Assembly: GCA_016209735.1 (NCBI GenBank)
Contig: JACQVN010000047.1
Location: forward strand, 1 to 41,090
DNA length: 41,090 nucleotides
From: Candidatus Methylomirabilota bacterium
Lineage (GTDB): Bacteria > Methylomirabilota > Methylomirabilia > Methylomirabilales > 2-02-FULL-66-22
Direction: 5' to 3'
A program made the position numbers and the translations under genes. The notes under the pieces are model-generated. The model saw nothing but the letters and a program-made list of their open reading frames with translations, did not search any database and was not told the origin of the DNA. Below, piece by piece: positions 24,856 to 32,544 of the stretch. Positions within the stretch are counted from its first letter, which is position 1; every line of letters starts with the position of its first letter.

Positions 24856-24965
24856 GCCACAGGAAGCACAAGAGCCACAAGGAGTCCCTGGAGGCAGATC
24901 CGGCATGCCGTACGATATGAGTTGGTGATTCCGCATCCCCTGTGCTTCTTGTGCCTTTTGTGGCC
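24856..24965. repeat. Small inverted-repeat element (CACAAGAAGCACAGG words)
   Basis: The left arm has GCCACAGGAAGCACAAG words (24856-24882). The right arm has CCCTGTGCTTCTTGTG and CCTTTTGTGGCC (24937-24965). Together they form a MITE-like inverted repeat between tsf and pyrH. Confidence 0.65.
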
Positions 24966-25055
24966 AGGGCCCATCGGGTCCCCGGTGTCCGCCTCGGGAG
25001 GACTGGGCGGTGAAGCGGCGTCCCCGGAACAGGATGGATTGAGGGGCAGACACCG

Positions 25056-25775
25056 ATGCCCGAGATGATGTACCGACGCATCCTGCTGAAGGTCAGCGGG
25101 GAATCCTTGGCAGGCGATCAACCCATCGGCATCAGCACGGATGTGGTGCGTTTCATTGCCGAGGAGGTCCGGGAGGTCCATCGCCTCGGCGTGCAGGTCG
25201 GGATGGTCGTCGGCGGCGGGAACATCTTCCGAGGCGTCGAGGCCAGCGCCCAGGGGATGGACCGCACCTCCGCCGACTACATGGGCATGCTGGCCACGGT
25301 CCTGAACGGACTGGCCCTGCAGGACTCCCTGGAGAAGATCGGTGTAGACACCCGGGTCCAGACCGCCATCCAGATGCAGCAGGTGGCCGAGCCGTTCATC
25401 CGGCGCCGGGCCATCCGGCACCTGGAGAAGGGTCGGGTGGTGATCTTCGTGGGCGGGACGGGGAACCCGTACTTCACCACGGACACCACGGCGGCGCTCA
25501 GGGCCATGGAGATTGCGGCTCAGGTGGTCTGCAAGGCCACCAAGGTGGATGGGGTCTACAGCGCCGATCCCATGAAGGATCCGGCGGCCACCAAGTTCGA
25601 CGAGCTGACCTACCTGGACGTCCTGAGCCGGCGGTTGAAGGTGATGGATTCGACCGCAGTGTCCCTGTGCATGGACAATGGGTTCCCCATCGTGGTCTTC
25701 AACCTGCACGAGCGGGGCCGCCTGCGCCAGTTGGTCTTCGGCGAGCGGGTCGGCACGCTTGTCCGAGGAGGTTGA
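25056..25775 (+). CDS. pyrH: Uridylate kinase (UMP kinase)
   Basis: 239 residues of the amino-acid-kinase fold; it phosphorylates UMP to UDP. Motifs: [13 protein letters not shown] (phosphate-binding Lys), [25 protein letters not shown] for UMP binding, and [20 protein letters not shown]. Length matches the usual 235-245. The next gene, frr, begins five bases after the stop. Confidence 0.96.
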   Translation: MPEMMYRRILLKVSGESLAGDQPIGISTDVVRFIAEEVREVHRLGVQVGMVVGGGNIFRGVEASAQGMDRTSADYMGMLATVLNGLALQDSLEKIGVDTRVQTAIQMQQVAEPFIRRRAIRHLEKGRVVIFVGGTGNPYFTTDTTAALRAMEIAAQVVCKATKVDGVYSADPMKDPAATKFDELTYLDVLSRRLKVMDSTAVSLCMDNGFPIVVFNLHERGRLRQLVFGERVGTLVRGG

Positions 25776-25780
25776 CGGTC

Positions 25781-26335
25781 ATGCAAGACATTCTCCGCAA
25801 GGCCGACCAGGACATGAAACGGGCGACCGAGGCCCTGGTGAAGAGCTTCAATGGTGTGCGGACGGGCCGGGCCTCGGTGGCCCTCCTGGATGGCATCCAG
25901 GTGGAGTATCACGGGGCCGTGCTGCCGCTAAACCAACTGGCGAACCTGGCCGTGCCCGAGCGCCGGCTGCTCACGGTCCAGCCCTGGGATCCCTCCTCGG
26001 TCTCCGCCATCGAGAAAGCGATCCTCAAGTCCGACCTGGGGATCACCCCCTCCAACGACGGGAAGATCATCCGGCTGGCGATCCCGACGCTGACGGAGGA
26101 GCGCCGGAAGGAACTGGTCAAGGTCGTCCGCAAGATGGCGGAGGAGGGCCGGGTGACGATCCGCAATCTGCGCCGGGACGCCAACGAGGCCGTCAAGAAG
26201 CGGGAGAAGGACAAGCAGGCCTCCGAGGACGAGGTGCGGAAGGTCATGGAACAGGTCCAGGAGCTGACAAACCGCATGATCAAAGGGGTGGACGATCTCT
26301 TGGCAAAGAAAGAAAAAGAAATCCTGGAGTTCTGA
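25781..26335 (+). CDS. frr: Ribosome recycling factor
   Basis: 184 residues; it splits post-termination ribosomes together with EF-G. Features include SFNGVRTGRASVALLDGIQVEY, the LTVQPWDPSSV segment, LTEERRKELVKVVRKMAEEG and RNLRRDANEAVKKREKD. AGGAGGT lies upstream of the ATG, inside the end of pyrH. Confidence 0.97.
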   Translation: MQDILRKADQDMKRATEALVKSFNGVRTGRASVALLDGIQVEYHGAVLPLNQLANLAVPERRLLTVQPWDPSSVSAIEKAILKSDLGITPSNDGKIIRLAIPTLTEERRKELVKVVRKMAEEGRVTIRNLRRDANEAVKKREKDKQASEDEVRKVMEQVQELTNRMIKGVDDLLAKKEKEILEF

Positions 26336-26377
26336 GCCCACCCAGACCTTGGGCGGGGCGCCTCGGACGAGTCCGTC

Positions 26378-27172
26378 ATGCACCACCGCCGCGTGCTGAG
26401 TGCAGTCCTCCTCATCCCGGCGTTCCTCCTCTTCATCCACGCCAGTTCTCCGCTCGCCTTCCATCTCCTGGTCAGCGTGGCCGTCGCCCTCGCCGGCTGG
26501 GAGTTCGCCCGGCTCTGTCCGGTCCAGACGGGGAGAGGGTTCGGGCTCCTCGGTGCGGTGGCCGCCCTGTTGTGGCAGGCGTCCCTGGTGCGGGGCTCGG
26601 GCGCGGGGCTCGTGACGCTCGCGCTGACCGGCGCGGCCCTGCTCCGCCTCCTCTGGACCCGGGCCGAGTTCAGGAGCGGCGCGATCCAGGCGGCCTGGCT
26701 GGTACTGGGTGCGGCGTACGTGGGGGGCTTTCTCGGCTGCGCCGGCCTCTTGCGGGATCAGCCGGCCGGCCGTCAGCTCGTCTACTTCCTGATGCTGACG
26801 ACCTGGGCGGCGGACACGGGGGCCTACTATGTCGGCTCCACCGTGGGGCGACGCCCCCTGGCGCCGGCGCTCAGCCCGAAGAAGACGGTGGAGGGCGCCG
26901 TGGGCGGGCTCCTGGCCACGGCCCTCACCGCACTGATCGCCGGCCACTGGCTCTTGCCGGCCCTGTCGTGGTGGGCGGCCGTGGGCCTGGGCCTCCTGCT
27001 GGCAGCGGTGGGGATGGCGGGGGATCTGTGCGAGTCAGGGCTAAAGCGGGCGGCGGGGGTGAAGGACAGCAGCGGGATAATCCCAGGTCATGGCGGCATC
27101 CTGGACCGCCTGGATAGCCTGATGTTCGCCGGGCCGTGTCTTTACGCTCTGGTCCGATTGGGCTGGCTGTGA
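26378..27172 (+). CDS. cdsA: Phosphatidate cytidylyltransferase
   Basis: 264 residues, about eight transmembrane helices; it makes CDP-diacylglycerol for phospholipid synthesis. The family signature near the C-terminus is GDLCESGLKRAAGVKDSSG followed by PGHGGILDRLDS. The upstream PKKTVEGAVGG motif is also present. In many bacteria uppS lies between frr and cdsA; here only 42 bases separate them. The stop overlaps the GTG start of lnt. Confidence 0.94.
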   Translation: MHHRRVLSAVLLIPAFLLFIHASSPLAFHLLVSVAVALAGWEFARLCPVQTGRGFGLLGAVAALLWQASLVRGSGAGLVTLALTGAALLRLLWTRAEFRSGAIQAAWLVLGAAYVGGFLGCAGLLRDQPAGRQLVYFLMLTTWAADTGAYYVGSTVGRRPLAPALSPKKTVEGAVGGLLATALTALIAGHWLLPALSWWAAVGLGLLLAAVGMAGDLCESGLKRAAGVKDSSGIIPGHGGILDRLDSLMFAGPCLYALVRLGWL

Positions 27173-28719
27173 GCGGCGTCCCCTCGCCCGGCCTGCGCCT
27201 CGGTCTGGCGCTGGCGAGCGGTTTGGCCGCCGCCGCCGCTTTCCCCCCCTGGGATGCGGGGTGGCTTGCCTTCGTGGCGCTGGTCCCCTTCCTGGTGGCC
27301 CTCGAGGGGACCAGCCCGCGGCAGGCCCTGGCCCTCGGCTTCTGGCAGGGCTTCAGCTTCTACCTGGTGACGGTCTGGTGGGTTATCAACACCATGACCA
27401 CCTACGGCCGGATGGCGCCCCCGCTGGCCGTCCTGGCTCTCCTGCTTCTGTGCGCCGTGCTGGCAGGGTACCACGCCGCCTTCGCCTGGCTCCTCTCGAT
27501 CGGCCGCGCCTGGTTCGGCTGCCCCGCCTGGCTTGTCCCCGGCCTGGCTGCCGGCCTGTGGACGGCTCTGGAGATGCTGCGCACGATCCTCTTCTCCGGC
27601 TTTCCCTGGGCGCTCTTCGGCTACAGCCAGTATCGGCACGAGACAATCCGGCTCCTGGCAAGCCTCGTCGGAGTGTACGGGATCTCGGCCCTCCTGGTGT
27701 GGCTGAATGCGGCCGTGGCCGAAGGCATCCGTGCGCTGCGCTGCCCGCAGCCGGGAGCGCATCGTGGCAGGGTGGTCCTGGCGATTCTCACGCCGGCCGC
27801 CGCACTCTTTGCCGGCAGCCTCGGCTATGGCGCGGCATTCTGGCGGGACGCGGCCACCGGCCCCGCCCTGACGGTGGCGCTCCTGCAGGGGAATATCGAC
27901 CAATCGCTGAAGTGGGAGCGGAGCTATCAGGGGGAGACGCTGGCGGTATACGAAGAGCTGGCACGCCGCGTCGCGCGGGCGCGGCCCGCGCTGGTCGTCT
28001 GGCCGGAAACGGCGGTGCCCTTCTTCTTGCGGTACGAGAAAGAGCTGGGGGGGCGCGTGGTGCGCTTCGTGGCGGCAACGGGGATCCCGATGCTCCTCGG
28101 CAGCCCGGACGTGGGTCCCGACCGACGGTTGTACAACGCGGCCTTCCTCCTGGACGGCAGCGGGACCATCCGCGGGCGCTACGACAAGCGACACCTGGTC
28201 CCCTTCGGTGAATACGTCCCGCTCCAGCCCCTCTTCTTCTTCCTGGACAAGCTGGTGGTGGGCATCGGCGATTTCGGCCGCGGGGAGGAGGCGACGCTGC
28301 TCCCCCTGGGGGCGGCCCGCTTCGGCACGATGATCTGCTACGAGGTCATCTTTCCTGCCGAGGTGCGCGAGTTCGTGCGGCGGGGGGCCCAGTTCCTGGT
28401 CAACATCACCAACGATGCCTGGTTCGGGAAGAGCGGCGCCCCCTACCAGCACTTGGCGATGGCCGCCATGCGAGCCGTCGAGAACGGGACGTACCTGGTG
28501 CGGGCCGCCAACACGGGAGTGACCGCCGTGGTGACCCCTTCCGGGGAGATCCGGCAGGCCACGTCCCTCTTCACCCGCGCGGCCGTGGTGGCGACGATTC
28601 GATTGCGCGAGGGCGAGACGCCCTATGCGCGCTATGGGGACGTGCTGCCGTGGGCCTGCGTCGTCGGCCTCGGCGGGTATCTCCTGCTTTTTGCGCTGAG
28701 GCGCAAAAAGCAAACGTGA
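27169..28719 (+). CDS. lnt: Apolipoprotein N-acyltransferase
   Basis: 516 residues. An N-terminal block of transmembrane helices (1-215) is followed by a nitrilase-like periplasmic domain with the catalytic triad Glu280 (WPETAVPF), Lys340 (YDKRHLVPFGEYVP) and Cys390 (MICYEVIFP). A last helix follows. It transfers the third acyl chain to lipoproteins at the outer face of the inner membrane. GTG 27169 overlaps the cdsA TGA (GTGA); a GTG 11 codons earlier is less likely. The final residues (FALRRKKQT) are encoded by a family-2 palindrome. Confidence 0.93.
   Translation: MSGVPSPGLRLGLALASGLAAAAAFPPWDAGWLAFVALVPFLVALEGTSPRQALALGFWQGFSFYLVTVWWVINTMTTYGRMAPPLAVLALLLLCAVLAGYHAAFAWLLSIGRAWFGCPAWLVPGLAAGLWTALEMLRTILFSGFPWALFGYSQYRHETIRLLASLVGVYGISALLVWLNAAVAEGIRALRCPQPGAHRGRVVLAILTPAAALFAGSLGYGAAFWRDAATGPALTVALLQGNIDQSLKWERSYQGETLAVYEELARRVARARPALVVWPETAVPFFLRYEKELGGRVVRFVAATGIPMLLGSPDVGPDRRLYNAAFLLDGSGTIRGRYDKRHLVPFGEYVPLQPLFFFLDKLVVGIGDFGRGEEATLLPLGAARFGTMICYEVIFPAEVREFVRRGAQFLVNITNDAWFGKSGAPYQHLAMAAMRAVENGTYLVRAANTGVTAVVTPSGEIRQATSLFTRAAVVATIRLREGETPYARYGDVLPWACVVGLGGYLLLFALRRKKQT
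28687..28710. repeat. Family-2 palindrome inside the 3' end of lnt
   Basis: CTTTTTGCGC and GCGCAAAAAG form 10-base perfect arms around TGAG. The element lies inside the coding frame and supplies the Arg/Lys-rich C-terminus of Lnt. Confidence 0.7.
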
Positions 28720-28738
28720 AGAGCTCGGTCCGATATAT

Positions 28739-28763
28739 GATTTTCGCGCGTCAGCGCGAAAAC
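28739..28763. repeat. Family-2-like palindrome in front of prfB
   Basis: GATTTTCGCGC pairs with GCGCGAAAAC with one end mismatch around GTCA. It lies 17 bases before the prfB start. Confidence 0.6.
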
Positions 28764-28779
28764 CAGAGAGGAGCGTGGC

Positions 28780-29914
28780 ATGATTCCGGACATGCAGCGG
28801 ATGGTGGACGAACTACAGCGGAAGCTCGATCAGTTGCGGGTGTATCTTTGACCTGCCCGGCAAGGCCGCCCGGCTGGAGGCTCTGGAGAAGGCCGCGGCG
28901 GCTCCGGAGTTTTGGAGCGCCCCCGAGGCGGCGCAGAAGGCTCTGAAGGAACAGAGCGACCTGCGGCAGACGCTGGAGGGACACGGTGCCCTGCTGAAAG
29001 TCCTGGAGGACCAGCGGGTGCTTCTGGGCCTGGCCGTCGAGGAGGAAGACGGCGCCGCCCTCGCCGAGGTCGAGCAGGCGCTGGCGGAGCTGGCCGGCCA
29101 GGTCCGCGCCCTGGAGCTGACGACCGCCCTGTCGGGGGAATACGACAAGGGGAACGCCATCCTGAGCATCAATGCCGGGGCCGGCGGGACGGAGTCCCAG
29201 GACTGGGCGCAGATGCTCCTGCGCATGTACCTGCGCTGGGCCGAGCGCAAGCGCTTCCGGAGCGAGGTCATCGACATGCTGGAGGGAGAGGAGGCGGGGA
29301 TCAAGAACGTCACGGTCACCCTGGAGGGGACCTATGCCTACGGCTACCTCCGCCCGGAGATCGGCGTGCATCGGCTGGTGCGGATCTCCCCCTTCGACGC
29401 CAACAAGCGGCGGCACACCTCCTTCGCCTCCGTGTTCGTCTATCCGGAGATCAGCGACGACATCGACGTGAACATCGACGAGAAGGACCTCAGGATCGAC
29501 ACCTATCGCTCCGGCGGTCACGGCGGCCAGCACATCAACGTCACCGATTCCGCGGTGCGGATTACCCACCTCCCCACGGGGATTGTCGCCTCCTGCCAGA
29601 ACGAGCGCTCCCAGCACAAGAACAAGGCCATGGCCATGAAGGTGCTGCGGGCGCGCCTGTACGAGCATTACAAGGCCCAGCGGGCCGAGGAGCTGTCCCA
29701 TTTGGAGGGGACGAAACAGGCCATCGCCTGGGGGAGTCAAATCCGGTCCTACGTCCTCGCCCCGTACCAACTGGTGAAAGATCACCGCACCGGCGAGGAG
29801 ACGGGCAACGTCACCGCGGTCCTGGATGGGGAGATCGACCGCTTCGTGGAATCTTTCCTGTTCAAGCCGCCTGAGGCGAGCACCTTGCCTGCAACGCCGA
29901 GCGCCGAGGAGTAG
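28780..29914 (+). CDS. prfB: Peptide chain release factor 2, with programmed +1 frameshift
   Basis: Codon 23 is CTT, followed by an in-frame TGA (28849-28851) and C. This is the canonical RF2 slip site, with a GCGGGTG Shine-Dalgarno-like stretch just upstream. After skipping base 28849 the frame continues to 29914, giving 377 residues. The peptide-anticodon SPF is in RISPFDANKRRH. The GGQ catalytic loop is in YRSGGHGGQHINVTDSAVRI. RF2 reads UGA and UAA; low RF2 raises frameshifting, so the gene regulates itself. ATG 28780 follows AGAGAGGAG. Confidence 0.94.
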
Positions 29915-29919
29915 GGCGC

Positions 29920-30205
29920 GAGCGCCGATCGGCGAGAGGGGTTGCACGGGGGCAGAGGGGCGGAGAAGCGGAGGAGTGGAGCAGAGGAGTGGAGGGGCGG
30001 CCACATGAGGCCGCCCGTACAGGGGGCAGTGTAAGGGCGCCCCTGCGTGGGCGCCCGGGGGGCAGCGGAGCGGGTGCCATGGGTGCGAAAGAGTCGCGAA
30101 ATCCGTCTGGCCGGCAGCGTCTCGGCTATTACCGCGCGCACGGAAACGTTGAACGTGGAACGTTCGAACCCTCGAACTTTCGAACCCCCGAACCCTTCTT
30201 GTCCC
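29920..30205. repeat. Intergenic repeat block between convergent prfB and lptG
   Basis: Three types stand side by side. GGAG-word runs lie at 29965-30000. GC-rich hairpins built on GGGCGGCC/GGCCGCCC and GGGCGCCC lie at 29995-30060. A 7-base then 8-base periodic stretch lies at 30140-30200 (CGTTGAA and CGTGGAA, then ACTTTCGA and ACCCCCGA). No gene is seen. Confidence 0.6.
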
Positions 30206-30216
30206 GCCGAACTGTC

Positions 30217-31302
30217 CTATCCCCGCAGCCGCCAGAGGGAGAAGAGGCCGGCCAGGGCGAAAACCGTGTTTGCCAGCCAGACGGCAACCAGGGGCGGCAG
30301 CGTGCCGGTGCGCCCCAGCGAGACGCCCACGGAGAGGAGGGTCCAAAAGACGAATCCCATGGGGATGCAGGCCCCCACCCACAACATGGTGCTGCCTTTC
30401 CCGGTCCGCATACCGAAGCTGACGCCGATCAGCGCCATGACCAGGCTCACCGCGGCAATGGACCCCTTGGCGTACAGATCCACCTGAAAGCGAAGCACGC
30501 TCACCCCGCTCCGCGTCAGCCGCTCGATGTAGGCCTGGAGCTGCGCGTAGCTCATCTCTTCCGGCGAGGGGGCGACGCGAGCGAACTCTTCAGGCCTCTC
30601 GTTCAAGGAGAGCCGGAGGTTCTGGAACGCGACAACCCGCGGGGAACTCTGCCGCTCATCGAGGCGGTAGCCCTCCTTCAGTTCCCACTCGTTGCCGCGC
30701 CATGAGGCCTCCTGGGCATCCACCCGCTCCAGCAGGTCGAAGGTGGGAGAGAGCCTGAAGACACTCATGCCGCGGATGACCCCGGTGCCGGTCTCGATCA
30801 CGCCGATGTGGACGAACCGGTTCCCCTCGGCCCGATACCAGATGTCGCGATCCTGCATCAGGCGGTAAGCGGGCAGCCGCTTCACCTCCATCCGCTCGAT
30901 GGCCAGGGCCTGCTCGTTGGCTCCGGGCGCCACGTGCTCGGCGATCCCCCAGGCGGCTCCGCTTGCCAGCAGCCCCACCAGGATGCAGGGTGCCGCGATG
31001 CGCAGCGTGCTGACCTGGCCCATCTTCATGGCGAGAAGCTCGTTGTAGCGCGCCATCCCGCTCAGGGTCAGCAGGCTGGAGAGCAGGACGGCCGCGGGGA
31101 GCATCTCGATGGTGATCCTGGGAAGGCGGAAGAAATAGTAGCGGAGGATCAGCTCCGCCCCCACGCGCGCCTCCAGGAAGCGCGAGAGCTTCTCGAACAG
31201 ATCCACCACGAGGTAGACGCCGACGAACACCATCAGGCAGAGGCCGAGCAGCTTGAGGCATTCGCGGGCGATATAACGATCGAGGATGCGCATCCGGATC
31301 AT
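30217..31302 (-). CDS. lptG: LPS export permease subunit LptG
   Basis: 361 residues of the YjgP/YjgQ family. Six transmembrane helices flank a periplasmic beta-jellyroll (about 130-265). The N-terminus MIRMRILDRYIARECLKLLG is typical of LptG, and the segment NELLAMKMGQVSTLRIA corresponds to the coupling helix that contacts LptB. With LptF and LptB it extracts LPS from the inner membrane. ATG 31302 overlaps the lptF TGA (ATGA). Confidence 0.87.
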   Translation of the reverse strand: MIRMRILDRYIARECLKLLGLCLMVFVGVYLVVDLFEKLSRFLEARVGAELILRYYFFRLPRITIEMLPAAVLLSSLLTLSGMARYNELLAMKMGQVSTLRIAAPCILVGLLASGAAWGIAEHVAPGANEQALAIERMEVKRLPAYRLMQDRDIWYRAEGNRFVHIGVIETGTGVIRGMSVFRLSPTFDLLERVDAQEASWRGNEWELKEGYRLDERQSSPRVVAFQNLRLSLNERPEEFARVAPSPEEMSYAQLQAYIERLTRSGVSVLRFQVDLYAKGSIAAVSLVMALIGVSFGMRTGKGSTMLWVGACIPMGFVFWTLLSVGVSLGRTGTLPPLVAVWLANTVFALAGLFSLWRLRG

Positions 31303-32459
31303 CCCTGGGGGCGAGGGGCCGGCCGCTGCATCCACGGCAGCCCCTCGAGTCCCGCCGGGACGCGCGCGGCGCGGGCAAACAGGGCGGTCCCCGCCAGCCC
31401 CACCAGGACGTTCGGGAGCCACATGGCCAGGGCCGCGGGCAACCGCCCGCGGTCGCCCAGCCCTTCTCCTCCGACGATCAACATGTAGTAGCCGAGCGCG
31501 AAGGCGACCGAGATCACCAGGCTGATCCCCCGTCCCCCTTTCTTCAGCCGGCTGCCCAGCGGAACCGCGACCAGGGGGAAGAGGAGGGAGGAGAAGGGGA
31601 TCGCCAGCTTTTTGTGGATTTCGACCAGCGGGGGGTGGTAATTTTGACCCCGGCCGCGGAGATCCGCGGAGCGCTGGCGCAGTTCCGCGATCGTCAGCTC
31701 CTGTTCGCCCAGCATCCGCGCGCCGGGGGGAGGGAGGGCCCGGCTCACGTCCAGGGTGAGGGCGTAGTCGGTGAACGTGAGGAGTCGATAGCGGCCGTTG
31801 CCCTCCTTGCCGGTCAGGTGGATCGAGCCTTGGCTCAATTCCAGGCCCAGGCGATAGTTCCGGGGGTCGGAGGTGAAGCGGCCTTCCCGGGCCACGATGA
31901 CCCGTTGCTCGCTGGGGCTCCGGTTGTCGACGAGAAAGACCCCTTCCATGCGCGAGGCTTTGGGGTTCAGCCGCTCCACATACAGGATGAGGCCGTCGAA
32001 GGGCGAATTGAAGATCCCTTCCTGGATGCCCACCGCCGCCTGTCGCCGGGCCATCTCGAAGACGAGAGTCTTGAAGGCGAAGTTGCTGAAGGGGAGGATC
32101 CAGATGGTGATGGCCAGCGTGGCAAGCGTGCCGAGCAGGCCGAGCAGGATGGTGGGGCGGGCGACCCGGGTCAGACTCAGGCCCGCCCCGTGCAGGATGA
32201 GGATCTCCCCGTCGGCGCTGAGACGGGTGAAGGTCGCCAGGACCGCCAGAAGGACGGACATCGGAATCGTCACCACCAGGGAGTACGGGAGGATGTAGAG
32301 AAACAGTTGAACGACCGTCCAGATGCCCACCCCTTTGCTGACGATCAGTTCCACCAGCCGGAGGATCTTGTTGGTCAGCAGAACGAAGGTGAACACCATC
32401 AGGCCGATGCCGAATACGATAGCCATCTCTTTGAAAATGCTGCGATCCAGGAGCGTCAT
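31299..32459 (-). CDS. lptF: LPS export permease subunit LptF
   Basis: 386 residues, YjgP/YjgQ family, partner of LptG. MTLLDRSIFKEMAIVFGIGL opens the first helix. ADGEILILHGAGLSLTRVARP is the coupling helix. The periplasmic domain includes GIFNSPFDGLILYVERLNP, and the last helices carry FPLVAVPLGSRLKKGGRG. The C-terminus extends in a Pro/Arg-rich tail. It is divergent from comEC with an 85-base gap that must hold both promoters; I could not fix them. Confidence 0.88.
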   Translation of the reverse strand: MTLLDRSIFKEMAIVFGIGLMVFTFVLLTNKILRLVELIVSKGVGIWTVVQLFLYILPYSLVVTIPMSVLLAVLATFTRLSADGEILILHGAGLSLTRVARPTILLGLLGTLATLAITIWILPFSNFAFKTLVFEMARRQAAVGIQEGIFNSPFDGLILYVERLNPKASRMEGVFLVDNRSPSEQRVIVAREGRFTSDPRNYRLGLELSQGSIHLTGKEGNGRYRLLTFTDYALTLDVSRALPPPGARMLGEQELTIAELRQRSADLRGRGQNYHPPLVEIHKKLAIPFSSLLFPLVAVPLGSRLKKGGRGISLVISVAFALGYYMLIVGGEGLGDRGRLPAALAMWLPNVLVGLAGTALFARAARVPAGLEGLPWMQRPAPRPQG

Positions 32460-32544
32460 GGCGTCGTTGGCCTCTCTCTGTTCAGGCGGAATTGTACTCT
32501 ACGGTCAGGGGCTGCACTAGTCCTTTTTCCCGTGGGGGAAAGCG

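Noticed and set aside
23086-25053. Long minus-strand frame opposite rpsB-tsf
   Set aside because: It mirrors highly conserved plus-strand genes and has no recognisable domain.
16307-30200. tRNA T-loop-like GGTTCGA words
   Set aside because: They occur only inside the 8-base periodic repeats; no cloverleaf stems or CCA-end pairing could be drawn around them.
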